64,000 nucleotides of DNA from Yamagishiella unicocca (GCA_003116995.1 BDSL01000001.1:372001-436000); one strand, 5' to 3'. Positions 11,087-24,513 are shown, counted from the first letter of the stretch. A program made the numbers and translations. The notes: generated by a model not told the origin, from the letters alone.

Positions 11087-12527
11087 AAGGCTGCGACAAG
11101 GCATGAAGCATGATTGGTCATGAGAGGACAGGAGCACTGGCCACGACAAATACGCGTACATGTCGACTCCACTGCGTATGCCTTTGCCTCCTAGACCGGA
11201 CTCTGACCAGCCCCGAAATAAGGTCGATCGTGCGGACTCTAGGCCTGGTACTGGGTGCCTAATTTTGGGCATCGTGGGGATCAATCGTGACTGACGTATT
11301 ACCATAGTACAGGGGCAACTCCCCTCCTTGTATTTGTAACTAATCGTGGGCGCTAGTGGTGTGCTGGAAAGACGGTGAGCGCGCATATTCGGACACTGAG
11401 CAAGTTGCTGCACAGCTTCATGACGACACGTCAAGGGAGACTGAATCGGCTGTAAATGGTGATGTTGCATGTGTACCAACTTGCCCAGCAGTACAAAGGC
11501 TCCGCATGGTCGGGCTTCAGCAGACGCATCTGACGACAAGTTTTCGTCTGAGAACCACAGTTCCAAACCGATGACGCCTATCGAGATTTGACCTGTGCAT
11601 GTGTACCTGACCTGCGGTACTGCATAAGGCACCAGCATGGCAAACATTACAGCATGCGAAATGCTCCGCACCCAAACAGTAAGCAAACAAGCGTACAGGT
11701 AATAAGGTTCGTCTCGACATAGGGCGACCAGTGGACTCAGCACAAATCCGCTTCTGTCCGCTCCGCAAAGGGAAAGTGACAACGATAGATAGCCACAAAA
11801 CTACGTGCAAGGATACCACCACAACCCACTGGTCCCGACGGCTTCGTCTCGACACAATACGTTGAGCTTGGCCCTCACGTTGCATCATGTTTGGCCCCTA
11901 CCAGGCATGGTGGCCATACCTTGACAGCATGCGAGCAAGCCTGTAAAAGAGGGTAACGGCTAGCTTAGCTACCCTTACGTCTAAACGATTTATACACTTG
12001 GTAGCAATGGCCTGCACCACAAAACGCTCATGACGCCCGCAGCCTACCGCTGGAAAGGGCCACGCTTCATGTAACGCCTGCCGAAACGCTTCCAGGGCCA
12101 AGCGGTCCTCGACAGGTCTTCACTCCATGTCACCTTCATCATCATATTGCCGGCTATTATACAGGACACAGCAAAAGTTATGGCCTTTTGCAATTCTGTT
12201 GCCAGGCCACTGTATTCGTCGAGACCGCAGTCCGATCAAGGATGCTGCCCATCCCGAAATGTGCCAAATTTCAACACCGTCCTGACTTGCTGTCGTGACT
12301 ACACTGCAGGTCAGCCGTCCCCCCACCCTGGTTTCCTCTTATTCCCCCCTGGGCCGGCCAGAAACAGAAGGGAACAAACAAGAGCCCACCTAGCCCCCGC
12401 AATCTGGTGACTCAAACGGCACGGGCGCCCGTCAGTAGCTAACGTGCACTCTTTGACACCGCGCCATCGCTCCAGGGCCTTTTCGTACCATAGCCGATGG
12501 AGTAGAGTCTATTGCTAGGCCGCCCCT
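11087..12527. other. Convergent 3' region between the calmodulin paralogue and PRP38B
   Basis: 1.4 kb between two convergent genes. It should hold both 3' UTRs. An uninterrupted frame on the minus strand (10997-11782) has no recognisable domain and overlaps the last calmodulin exon, so it is not called. No repeats or RNA genes were seen. Confidence 0.4.
11335..11339 (+). terminator. TGTAA poly(A) signal candidate for the calmodulin paralogue
   Basis: TGTAA about 250 nt after the stop at 11086, a typical distance for green algal genes. Confidence 0.45.
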
Positions 12528-14711
12528 TTATCGCCGGCTCCCCCCGCCATTCCCGTAGCGTGATTTGAGGTCGTCCTCGTTTCCACGCCGCTCACGGGCC
12601 ACCGAATCCTGAAACACATCCCGCGCATCGCGGCCGCCATCGCGGCGGTCTCTGCTCCGGCTCCTGCTCCGGCTGCCGCGGCGTGCATTCCGGCGGTCGT
12701 CATACAAGCGGGGGCGCACATGGTCCCGCTCGTGATCCCTGCTCCGGTCGCGGTCATAGTCGCGGTCACGTGCATCTCGGCGGTCCCGGTCTCGCCGTTC
12801 ACCTCCAGCTCCACCGCCCCCACCTCCGCCGCGAACGTCACCGCCGCTGCGAACGTCACGTTCGCGGTCGTAATCTCGCCGTGCTGGCGGCGGCTCGCGG
12901 CGATCACGGTCCCGCGGCGGGTCCGGTGATGCTGAGCCGCGGGCTTTGCCGGCAGCAGGAGCTCCGCCGCCCGTGTTGTCGCGCATCGTTGCCGACGGGT
13001 CGCGACCACGGCCCTCTTCGCGTGCACCGGAGCGATTCGGCGCGCGCTGGCCAAACGCCACGGATAGCGATGCCTTTACGGAGGCGGGCCGGCGGTTGCC
13101 TGCGTCATCGACGCCTCGGCGGTCTGCACCGCCAGCGCCGCCATTGCCCTTGGCGGTGATGGGCAGATTGCGGGCTTTCAGCTCGTCGTTAATCATGTCC
13201 TGTACCGGCTTAGGAATCCTTGGGAAGATGGTCTCGAAGTAGTACTGCGAGAGGGGGGGCAAGTAAGGTGGAGGGGCCGTCAATTTGCCGCGGCGGCTTT
13301 CGTTGATAACCCAACCACTTGTCATTCAGTCAATTTGGGTTACGCGATGCGGATGTTCCGTGACCTCTTGCGAGGAAATGGAAAACGCCATTGAAGGTCA
13401 TTTTAGCAGCTCCGTGGATGCTGGGCTCAGCGGTATTCCCACCAAGCCGTCAGACTCGAAGGCACAACCGACAAAAAATGGAAGGCGCAAAAATATAAAC
13501 GAAGATGCAGGAGCAAGGAAACCTCAGACCAACTCTTCATATGGTGCAAGAGATACGCAGCGCTGGAGCCCGCACCCTACCGACGGCAGGGGTGTTCAAC
13601 ATAAGTCCTGGATGCGAATTCTCCTGCCATCATGTTGTTGGGCCGCTGCCGCTGTGCGACGCGGAGCCAGCTATCCAGGGCGGTGGCTGCCCCTGCCGCC
13701 GTCCCTGTGCACAGAACCACACTAGGGACGCAGGACAGGGGCTCAGTGAGGGAGCTGATGCTCCCCTTCTGGATAGAAGCCTACCTGTGACAGCAGCAGA
13801 TCTCGCACGTAGTCTCCCATCGTCACCTCCTTCGATTCAGGTCCGCAGGGCGCAAATGACTGCATGCGGCAGCAAAGGGAGTGCCGCACAGTGTGCCAAC
13901 ACAAGCAGGAAACGGTATGAGTGCTCGAGGTATGAAGCTGAAGCGTAGGCCAGATGCGCAGGTAAGCACGTCACGAACTTAAACACAACTGTGTGCTTCT
14001 CTTACCTCTTGGTCCTTAACATACGGGCCACACCAGCCCCAGAGCGTCTTGGGGTCCGCCACGTAGCGCAGGTACAGGAAGCCTACCTGCGTTAGACAAC
14101 CATTAGCGACAGGAGCTTTTAAGAAAGACAGCCAGTTGGCAAGTCCGAATAGCGGTCCTTGGTCCCATCCCCGTGCTATCCGTCCTCAAGTCCAGGTAAA
14201 ACCTTCGCTTCCTAAACCTTAACCCTGCACATAAGAACTATTCTGCAAGAAAGAGACGCAACCGGTCCGGTGATAACCTGCAGAACCTTGCGGTCTCCCT
14301 TCCCCCCCAACGGTTTTTATACACCCCCCCCGAACGTCCAACATTCCCCCATAGCCACTTGCGGTCTCCCTCCCCCCACCCCGAACGTCCAACATTCCCC
14401 CGTAGCCACACCCCACAAAGACTCACCGCACGGATGTAAGGGGAATCCCGGTGATCCAGCATGTCCTTAATCTCCTTTGCGCTCAGCTTAAGCGTAAAAA
14501 GCCGATGCAGGAGGCAAAACGCGGACGAAGCACCGCGCGCATTGCCGCTCATCCAGGGCTCCACATGGTCTACGTTCTCATAGATCTCATCGACGATGTC
14601 GGACCAATTATTCAAGGTTGAACATGTTTGCCTATAGTAATCTGAGCCCAAAATATTCTGGCGGAGCACGTTTTCGAGGTTGTATGTAGCGTTTGAACCA
14701 TAGAGTTCCAT
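12528..14711 (-). CDS. PRPF38B: Pre-mRNA-splicing factor 38B (PRP38 family) with RS-like tail
   Basis: Four exons on the minus strand, 14427-14711, 14006-14086, 13785-13859 and 12528-13244, give 385 residues. PRP38 proteins belong to the U4/U6.U5 tri-snRNP and are needed for spliceosome activation in the nucleus. The conserved PRP38 domain fills about the first 200 residues: NLENVLRQNILGSDYY, IVDEIYENVDHVEPW, SAFCLLHRLFTLKLSAKEI, DSPYIRA, VGFLYLRYVADPKTLWGW, TMGDYVRDLLLSQYYFETIF and PRIPKPVQDMI. After that the protein becomes low-complexity, first Gly/Ala-rich, then a long run of RD, RE, RR and RS dipeptides typical of SR-like splicing factors, ending GNGGGSRR. The GGVST-type motif and VEPW favour 38B over 38A. 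The first ATG matches the family start. The high-GC last exon has long shadow frames on both strands. Confidence 0.93.
14287..14411. repeat. Imperfect C-rich tandem duplication in a PRP38B intron
   Basis: The segment CTTGCGGTCTCCCT, then C-run, then CGAACGTCCAACATTCCCC occurs twice in succession (first copy from 14287, second from about 14358) with a small length difference. It lies in the first intron of PRP38B. Confidence 0.7.
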
Positions 14712-15553
14712 AGTACCAACAGCCGAAGCGGCTTTGAGCTCCAGTACAATCTATCCTGCGGCCTCCACCGCGCAGCCGCCCACCGCCGGTGGCGCAAGCC
14801 GTGTAAAGCTATAGCCTGTACAATGTTATGCTATTCAATCAACACGTGTGCTAGATGGCTGTGGATGCTGAGGATACCAGGCCTCAGAAGCTATGTAGTG
14901 GAAACGTCAAACACTGAATCTATGTACAGTGAATGCCAATACGTAGCATAGTTATTGTATGCAGGCTATTTGACTTGTCATAAGCTGTCTTCGGTGCCAC
15001 ATGCAGCTGTGGTCATCCGACGCCTCCATGGCGCCTCCATGGGAAATTGCTTTTAGCATAATAGCAAATTGAATAGTTAGTTGTTCTGGAAATGATAATC
15101 TATTCTAACGCAGGGCATTGCGACGCCCGTAGTAACTGCTTCGCCCCGCTGAAGGAAAGCCCCTGCGCCTCGGCTGTGCTACAACACAACTGAGGTTTTA
15201 GGTAGTTGTCGTTTTACATTACAGTACATATTGGCGAAATTGTATCTGGACTGGTTCAATGTGGGCTGCACAACCAGCGCCCGACCGCGGGTTTAGCCCC
15301 TCTTTCATCATCGGTCTGGTATGTCATGCTATAATAAGGGGTTTTGGATGCTGGTTGTAAACCTTGCCGGATGCCCATTCGTCAACCACCTCGTTGGCAG
15401 CCACCAGGCTTGCAGCCCTGGCAGCACTAGGCAGCACTGCACCCCTCTCCCGCACATGCCGGGTAATATTAAAACTCGTGGGTGCGGGTTAAGCATGACT
15501 GGTTCGACGTCTGCGGTGTGCAGGTATTGCTGCTGTTCATTCTCACGGCTGAC
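14712..15553. other. Divergent promoter region between PRP38B and the small 15.6-kb gene
   Basis: 842 bp between a minus-strand start and a plus-strand start. It is AT-richer than the flanking exons. No coding exon or repeat was recognised; it presumably carries both 5' UTRs and promoters. Confidence 0.4.
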
Positions 15554-16770
15554 ATGTCCTCCTGGGGCTCTGGTAACTCCTCAGCGGCTCAGCAAGTGCG
15601 CCTGGGTCAGCAGGCGCAGGTTCAGGCACAGGAAGTGCGCGAAAAGGTAGGGTTCATATGTCTTTGATCAGTTCACCTGAGGGATCAGGGATACAGTGGG
15701 TTAATGCAAGAATACCGGTACCAGGTTGACTTTCAACTTCGTGGCGTCAGTAGAAGATATGCGCGACATGTCTCTACGTTGCAGGTCTCTACGTTGCGCT
15801 GCACGGCTTTCTGCGGTGCTAGGCGGCTCACCTGACATGGGCCCTAGGCACTGCAAGGCTTGCCCTTCCTTTCCTCTCAATTGAATGACACCCCTTGCCC
15901 ATGGTGCCTTGGTTTCCTCGCTATCCCCCTTGGTGCCGTTTTGCTCCGTACACAACTAGCTGCTATACGAGCTAACATTGTCGAACGAACGTCTTGAGGT
16001 GAGAGTAAGCCTCAGGGGACCGGGGTGATGCACGGAAACACGAGATGCCTATCCTATACGCGTTATACCGCTACGTTCACACACGAGCGAGCAAATAGCA
16101 ACGCACCTCCTCAGTGCGAGTAGAAGATGTTGACCGGGTGCAGTAGACAGCATCGGCATTGACAGTAACACATGTTTATGGGGGCGAAGTTGCCGCAATA
16201 ACTATGTGCATAAGCATCTACTTCTGCTAATGGGATTGACGGGTAGCCCGTGTAGCGTGAAATGAAGGAACGCGGCGAGTTGAGCGTCTTGAAGCGGGAG
16301 AACCGATTGGGACTTTGGCCTGGTGGCACTTGCGATTCGCCCATCGCAGGTTGCACATTTGTAGTAGGCCATCGTGGCATCAGGTGTCATCTGGCGCAGG
16401 GCCAGACCATGTATTGCGGACTGTCTAGTCGAAGATAACATCGATGCTGGTCATACCTTTACTACCCAAGATAGCCGTACATATCATGGTTGTTTGCATC
16501 TGCATGTTTAGGCGCGTCCTTACGCTTAACGCATTTCCTTATGTATTCCTTTCGTAGAAGGAGAATCGACAACTTCATTTGCAGCTGCTGGTGCTGCGGC
16601 GGATGGTACGGGCATGCCGAGGGAATCGGACGGTAGCAGGCACCACAAGCGAGCTAGTGCAGCTGGCACATGCGGAGCTGGCGCTGGCGGCAGGAGCAGA
16701 CAAAGCTCAAGCTGGTGGCGGGCAACAACAGGACAAGGAGACGGAAATAGTGCCTGGTCAAGGAACGTAA
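15554..16770 (+). CDS. Small uncharacterised helical protein (about 101 aa, tentative)
   Basis: Two exons, 15554-15646 and 16558-16770, join in phase 0 to give about 101 residues. The first exon begins MSSWGSGNSSAAQQ and then is Q/V/R/E-rich (VQAQEVREK). The second continues with an amphipathic helix (QLHLQLLVLRRMVRAC) and an Ala/Leu-rich helix, then a Q-rich tail and a TAA stop. The GTAGGG donor and the CGTAG acceptor are acceptable. The family is not recognised. The intron is about 900 bp, so a further exon could be missed. The first helix resembles the N-terminal helix of chaperonin-like BBS6, but the true BBS6 N-terminus is at 18783, so this is a separate gene. It might be a small coiled-coil subunit of a larger complex; no function is claimed. 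Confidence 0.45.
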
Positions 16771-17130
16771 CATATGTACTTCGGACGCCAACTGGCCACT
16801 TGACTCCCAACGGGCCACGTGACTCTCAACCTAAGGGTCCATTCTGAAACGAACTAACTGCAGCTGCCTTGATTCAATTGACCATGAGACATGTTGTGAA
16901 GCCAAGGTGCTCGAATATGTTTTCGTAAATCCCTTCCGTCATACTGGGAAAATCGCAGCTTCTTTGGAATGTCGTGACCTGGATGCACGAGAACATCTCC
17001 AAGACCCCTCACATCCGGTACCCAACTGGCGCTACACGGAGGCAGAAACGCACGCAGACACACGCAGATGCTGCCTCTAAATGCAAGCATTGCTTTCTGG
17101 TGGTATCTGTCGACAGCAATCTCGCCAGGG
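16771..17130. other. Convergent 3' region between the small gene and NDUFS6
   Basis: 360 bp holding the 3' ends of the two convergent genes. Nothing else was seen. Confidence 0.4.
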
Positions 17131-18607
17131 TCAATGGTGGTGTGCGCCGTGCTTCCAGTCATCGCTGTAGTAGCGGTTCCCTGTGTACTTGCAGACGGCA
17201 GGGTTCTCATAGCTAGTGCCCTTGAGGTTAATGTACTCCACCTGTAGGTAGACGCAGAAAACAAGATGGCATAGTGGGAGGGTGGCAGCTCAGCATGGGC
17301 GAACTCACAACGTTGGTTGGGTTACCACTCCAGGCTGAAGTGAATGCAGTGATCTCACATAGCTTGCACTGGGCAAAGCTCGGAGCTTGCATTTTGACAC
17401 CGTTGCGGGTCGACAAATTGGAAGATATTGTCGGGCGCCGCCTTAGGCCCCGCATGTTTACGACGATGTACCTACTACACAACGTTCACCGACAGTGTCA
17501 CGATGTTCGTACACATGCTGTGCCCCACTCACCGGGCATCCCAGAGCGGGGTCGTCGCCTGTAGAGGCAGAGCACATAGCGCGAAGGCAGACACAGGACT
17601 TCGTCAGGCAAGGGCGAACGAGGCAGCGCACCAATCGCTGCACGTACGACTCACATCATGGTTGCAAAGCCAAGCATAAGACAACATCAGGTGATGCCGC
17701 ATGTTATGACATCCAGCGAGAGTAGCCCCGGCGCAGCGTGCAGAGGGCCCGCGAGCAGCATGTGAGGACAGTGCACAAACCAGATTAAGGCACCTTAGGG
17801 CCACACATCCAAGGCTATGAGCAGCGATGGTGTCGAAGACTTACTGCCGTACGAGGCAACCACTAGGCCCTTGACCTTCAGCGGCTCCACCTCGTTGATA
17901 TACTCCATTGGAGACTTGCCGCCCTGCACCGGTTGACCATGGGCCATTTTGCGGATAGCTAAAGCGCGGTATATGAGAATCCAAGCAGCAAGCAGCATGA
18001 TGCCCGGGCAAGCTCGTATCCAACCGAAGATGGGCCTACATGCGTCAACCGAACCCAAATCGCGGCAAACACCTTGAGCCTTGGAACCCAACTCGCTGTG
18101 CCGGTTTGCAGCTTAACTCTCCAACCCCTTTCATCTCACCCCCTTCATCCCATTGCAATTGCATGCCTGGCGCAGCGATAACTGCCGGGTATGGACGGTG
18201 TTGGGTCTGTCGGCCAGCAGGCACAACCCCTCAACCCGCCAGCGCCCACCCACGCTCCGTTACCCACGACGGCTGTCCGCATAAAGGCTAAATACGGTAG
18301 CCCGCAAACCACCCATACTATCTTTAATGTATTCCCAACAAAACAAAACGTGCGCGAAACGGACCTGCAGCCATTTGTCCGTGTGGTTCTTGATGCCGTC
18401 GCCCAGGCCCAAGCCACTCGTTGCCCGCAAGTCGCCCTTTGGAACGCATCCACCAATCGTCTCAGGGATGTCCTTTGCCGTCGCAGCGGGGACCGACACC
18501 GCCTTCCAATCGACGCTGGTCACCGCAGGCATTTTCGTAGCAAAAGCGCCATTTATGGTCCTGCTAACAAGGTGACGAGCAAACTGCGAAGCGCTTTGTA
18601 GGGCCAT
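17131..18607 (-). CDS. NDUFS6: Mitochondrial complex I 13-kDa subunit NDUFS6, zinc site degenerate
   Basis: Four exons on the minus strand, 18365-18607, 17845-17923, 17533-17558 and 17131-17241, give 152 residues. The N-terminus is an Arg/Ser/Ala presequence (SASQFARHLVSRTINGAF), followed by family landmarks known from plant NDUFS6: KNHTDKWLQ, KSPMEYINEVEPLKVKGLVV, DPALGCPVEYINL and AVCKYTGNRYY. NDUFS6 sits at the junction of the membrane and matrix arms of complex I and normally binds one zinc through a C..H..C..C set. Here the first Cys is Ser (ASYGS), the His is Cys (ALGCP), the third Cys is kept and the fourth is Thr (CKYT). The protein ends HGAHHH. The reading phases close exactly. It is divergent from BBS6 with 175 bp between starts. 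Identity is confident; whether zinc is still bound is unknown. Confidence 0.9.
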
Positions 18608-18782
18608 AGCTGCTGTAAGCTAGGAGCTGGAGAGGTTGTTGCCTGCGCAACGTGACCACCGGAATAGGCGTTGCTCTTTATGAAAGCATGGACTGAATGG
18701 AAAACTTACTAACTAGTAGCCCATTCACTTCTGTGAAGCCAAGTATCCGTATTTATCGTACGAGTACAAGCAGGTCACCTAC
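18608..18782. promoter_or_regulatory. Short bidirectional promoter between NDUFS6 and BBS6
   Basis: Only 175 bp separate the start codon of NDUFS6 (minus) from that of BBS6 (plus), so the two genes must share this interval for both promoters and 5' UTRs. No TATA box or named motif was identified with confidence. Confidence 0.55.
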
Positions 18783-21631
18783 ATGCCGGCTCGCCGAGCG
18801 GCCAAAACGTATGCATTAGTATCCAGCTTCAGACAGTCGATGGAGACCCTTCTAGAAAGCTGCAAACTTTATGCTGAGCTTGCTGTGTCCTGTTTCGGTC
18901 CTTTTGGAAGGCGAGTTGCGAGTTTATGACAGTTGTACCTTGTAAGCGGGGATCAGGACCTGAAATATAGCAATACTGTTACACAGGCTTAAGGCGCTGC
19001 AGGCTGCCCCGCATACTCCCGCCAGTGTGTTTACCTCCATAAGCGGCCCTTTGTTTCAGGGTAGGATTCGCGGCATGCAACTGGTGCATTGTTCCCATAG
19101 CGGATAAGCCACCCCTCCATAAGCCACCCCTCTTCCTGTTATCGATGACTCCACGGGAAACCATCTCCTTTAGGTGTACGGTCAACAGGATACGTTGCGC
19201 AGCTGCTGGCCGCTGGCACAGCGCAGGCGCAGCATGCGCAGTACGGTGATGGCGGTTTGGCATGTATCTTTCTTGCAGCCAGGCAAGTATCACACCAGTG
19301 AAGCTCTTGCCTTGTGTGTCACATTATACAAGGGTATGACAAGTGATATCGTCGTCTGCACGATACAATACTGCAGAATGGTGCAGGTGGTGCTTCACGA
19401 GTCGGCGACAAGGGGCGACGTCTATGAGGCGTGTTGTATGCTGCAGGCCCTGGGAGACAGGTTGGCTGTCTTCCGCTCGTTTTCTCGTTATCGGGGGTTG
19501 CTACCCACTGCCTGCATTGATAACGGTGTCTGCAGTCCATCGTTAGTGTATCCTTCCGTGTCGTTCGTTGCGTGTTCACCTTGCCACTGCGACATTGCCG
19601 CATATCCTCCAGCTGACACGCCATTCGCCCGTTTCGTTTCCCTTGTTGGGAATTTGCCTTAGGCTCAAGGAATTCCTGATGTCAGGTGCAACCGGCCATG
19701 TACCGTGCCACTCACTCCAGCAGCATATGGCCCTGTGCCGAGGCGTGCTTACCCCGAAGCTGGTGCGGTTGCCCATTACACAATTTGTATTCACGTTGCT
19801 CAATTGTTGAGAGCCGTTCGGTCTGCAACATACAACGTACCCGGGTCGCACGTGCGTTTTATGCCCAGTTTGCCTACACTTCTATTGTATCCGCATATGC
19901 TTTCTAATCTAAGGCGCACTCAGCGGTACGTGCCCATTCAAACAGTCACGCCTTCGCTGTTGTGCCTTGTTTCTTAGGGCTGTCTTCTCGATCCCACTGA
20001 TTTGGAGCAAATGGTTGTGCTGGTAGTGGAAGCATTCATTTCGACTCTTCCCGACCAGCTCTCTGATACTGAGACGAACCCGGCTACAACACGCGTCTCC
20101 TTCCATGCGTTACATGGTGGGGCCATGCGGGACAGCTGTGTACTGCCGGGCCTGGTAATACCCGCTGAAGACATCCCACTGGAAGGCCTCTACGTGCTGC
20201 TTTCTGCCTCAATACAACAGCCGTCGGCGTACACTTTCGAAAACAGAAATGTGGCTGCTGGTGATGTTGGTGCAGTGTTGCTTAGCGAAGCTCTTGACAC
20301 GCGGGCCAACCAACACACTACGTCTGCTGGCGTGGCATCGACAGCTCAGGGTGGTCGCATACAGGTGGAAATGCAGGATTTGGATGGACCAGGTAGGGTT
20401 ACCACGCGTTGTCAGGGACGTGGCTTTGCATTCGCAGTCCTGTGCCGGTGCTTTAATAGCGCCTGCGCTGATACTGCAGGCGAATCTGAGGACAAAGACC
20501 TAGGGCGGATTCTTGCAGCGTTGGAAAGGCTGCTGGATGGCGGCGGGGAGGTAAAACTCCTGATCTGCCAGAAGGTACACGAAGGGGACTATCATGGCTG
20601 CATGACACGGCAGCGGCGCCTGGTGCTTCTAATGCGCATGCATACTTCCCAAATGCGTTTAGCTCCCGAATTATGTGCTGATTTTTGGCTCCATTTTTGG
20701 TTTGGACGATGCAGGGCATACACCCAGTAGTGCGGGAATGGCTCATCTGCAGGGGCGTCGCACCAGTGCAACGATTTGGCGCAGCCCGCATGGCAGCTTT
20801 GGCGCGAATTGCGGGATGCACTCCGCTTGAGAGCTTAACAGTGGTCCATGGTTCGGCATCAAGCAATGGATACTGTCAGCTGCACTTTGACCTCAAGGTA
20901 GGATTGCGGACTCAGAGCTCTGATTTGCATCATGTTGTGCTCAATTGTCGCTGCCTCGTGTGTGCAGGTCGTCGGTGGACGCCAGCTTATCCAGCTGCAG
21001 TCCAGCCTCTCAAGTTCACTCGTCTCATCTCCTCAGGCAGTGACGTTGTTAATGAACTGCCCATCGGATGCCTTCTCAGAGCATGTGAAGCTGGCCACAG
21101 AATGTGCCCTGAAGCTGCTGCGGGCCACAATAGAGCAGGTAAATATGCACGCATGTTCAGCGCGAATGTATGTCACGTCACTACATATTATCATCCTGCA
21201 GCAGTCAGGTGTCGTACCTGGAGCGGGAGTGATTGAACTGGAGCTTGCGAGAGACCTGGAGGCGTGGGCTAGCGAAATACCTGGCTGTACGGCTCATCAG
21301 GTACGCATCGCGTTATTGAAACTATTGCTCGAGGAAGTTGTCACAATGTACATGTTGTTTTACCACGCAGATGGCTGTGGTGAAAGCTACGATCCAAGCG
21401 CTACGAGCCCTTGCGGATGCAGCAATACGCAGATTTGCAACATACACAGACAGCGTCTCGTATGTGTACAGACATAAACAAATACACGAGGACGCTGTAC
21501 CAGACGCTAGCACCTCCAATTACAACCGGGGCGTTCCCATTTTGGACTCCGTGCCGTGCAAGATGGCCTGCCATCAACGAGCCATCTCCACGGCGATTCA
21601 GCTGATCAAGCTGGCATACCCAAACCTTTAG
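18783..21631 (+). CDS. BBS6: BBS6/MKKS, chaperonin-like Bardet-Biedl syndrome protein
   Basis: Eleven exons: 18783-18910, 18987-19060, 19174-19286, 19387-19525, 19686-19762, 19978-20392, 20480-20574, 20715-20897, 20968-21138, 21202-21300 and 21371-21631. They give about 584 residues, against about 570 in animals. BBS6 is a group II chaperonin relative that, with BBS10, BBS12 and CCT, assembles the BBSome coat for ciliary membrane traffic. Landmarks follow the family order: LAVSCFGPFGR at the N-terminus, HAQYGDGGLACIFLA (ATPase-like region, degenerate), LVVEAFISTLPDQ, SCVLPGLVIP, KLLICQKGIHPVVREWL, ATECALKLLRATIEQ, GVVPGAGVIELELARDLE and LDSVPCKMACHQRAI. The first intron uses a GC donor (AAG/GCGAGT), which alone restores the frame. 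The end of exon 4 and start of exon 5 are the least certain joins and may include extra residues. All other phases close exactly. Confidence 0.9.
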
Positions 21632-21920
21632 CGATTGCCACTTTGATGTAAATAGTCAAGTCTTCAACGCAGGGCCCAGCACAGGTTGCGATGCTTGTGC
21701 AGTGCGGAGGCATTCCTCCGACTTTGTCAGACTGCATGTCTAAACCGCTTCTCGCCTTGTCACAGTTGGCAAACTGCCGCTTGGTACGACATCCCATAAG
21801 AGATGCAACGGTCGTGAGCAATGAGGCCCCCGTCTTCCCAAGCCGCATCCATTCCCATTCAAACGGGCAACAATAACAAGTCGATGGCCTGCATTCCCCC
21901 CAAAATCAACGAACAGGAAC

Positions 21921-21925
21921 TGTAA
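21921..21925 (+). terminator. TGTAA poly(A) signal candidate for BBS6
   Basis: TGTAA about 290 nt after the BBS6 stop. Another TGTAA at 21647-21651 is only 16 nt after the stop and seems too close. The gap 21632-22061 separates BBS6 from convergent calmodulin and holds no other recognised feature. Confidence 0.4.
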
Positions 21926-22061
21926 CCGCTGAACTCCGCGCAATGCCAGACTAGACTGCCCATGTCCCGCCGCACTCGACCGACTTAAGAGCCCTGGCCA
22001 GCGTGTGCCAGTGCTGCCACATGCTAAACTGACTTCCAGATGGCAGCTGAGCGATATTCCC

Positions 22062-23536
<1,475 letters not shown>

Positions 23537-24513
23537 GGCGCGGGCAAATGTAAAAAGCCCTTGACTTTTGCCGGGTAGGGTAACTAGGTAATAATGTTGA
23601 AAAGAAAGCAAACGGCTTCAGGTTTATTGCACAGAACGAGTTCAGCCTTAGAAGGCGCCCATGAACGCCCTTCTACGGCGCCGTACATGAACTTCAACCT
23701 TGCGAACACAAACATTGCCAAATGTTGCAAGCCTCGCCAGCACGGTCTTGGTAAGTGTGTCTTCCCTGTGTCACTTGTCGGCAACCATGTTGAGCTGGAG
23801 TATTGCGTGCCCGCTTAAAATAGCCGACGTGGTTCAGCAACCGGTCGATACGATCATGATCGCCGGCATGCACAGCTAGACGTGATTAAATACTGATATT
23901 AAGGCCACAGTTTCTTCTCTGAGGAGCACCCTCGAACACCGGCGTCTTCACGGCACGCGGCGGGAAGGAATTCGAGCGACCACATTTGCTGTGTATCGAT
24001 TACAGACGCATAGCTGTGTTTCATTTTGACGGCGTTTCCGTATGCGGTGTTATGTACTTAGACGAGGGTCGTCCGAGGACACTCAGCCTGTGCGAGGGGT
24101 TTTTGTAGACGTAATCGATGAACTGACAAAGAGAAGAGGTACTGCATGCTGGAGCAAAGTTTCGTATAATGATTTGAGCTGGAGGGGTTACGGCTGGAAG
24201 CTGCGGAAGGCAAGACCCGCCCGAGACCCGCTCCGCCAGGCGCCCCCCCCAGCCCGCAACCAGCGGTTGGGCTGGGTTCCGCGATTCCTGCCGGCCACGA
24301 CCCACGCCGCTTGCACGGAAAACTACAGCGTTAACCAGTGAAAGGGGCCGCTATTCTTGCCTTCAGAGGATTCGTTCACAGCAAATCCGTCAGTCCGACA
24401 ACATTGTGGGGTTTGTGAAGAAAGCCCACGGACTAAGAAGCCGATTAGGAAACCGTTCGGAACATAACGGATTCTTGTCCTCAGGACGTCACAAGTTTTA
24501 ACAGTCCCGCACG

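Noticed and set aside
10997..11782. 261-residue open frame on the minus strand
   Set aside because: It overlaps the last exon of the calmodulin paralogue, shows no domain or known motif, and has an amino-acid mix unlike neighbouring proteins. Probably chance.
12515..13054. Second minus-strand frame and plus-strand frames over the PRP38B tail
   Set aside because: They are shadows of the GC-rich Arg-dipeptide repeat; the real frame continues the PRP38 domain.
15554..16770. First exons of BBS6 lying upstream of NDUFS6
   Set aside because: The helix VLRRMVRAC resembles the BBS6 N-terminus, but a better match (SCFGPFGR, correct length) starts at 18783 and joins in frame. Placing NDUFS6 inside a BBS6 intron is not needed.
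24042..24341. Plus-strand open frame as a transposon remnant
   Set aside because: No reverse transcriptase, integrase or transposase motif can be seen, and there are no terminal repeats around it.
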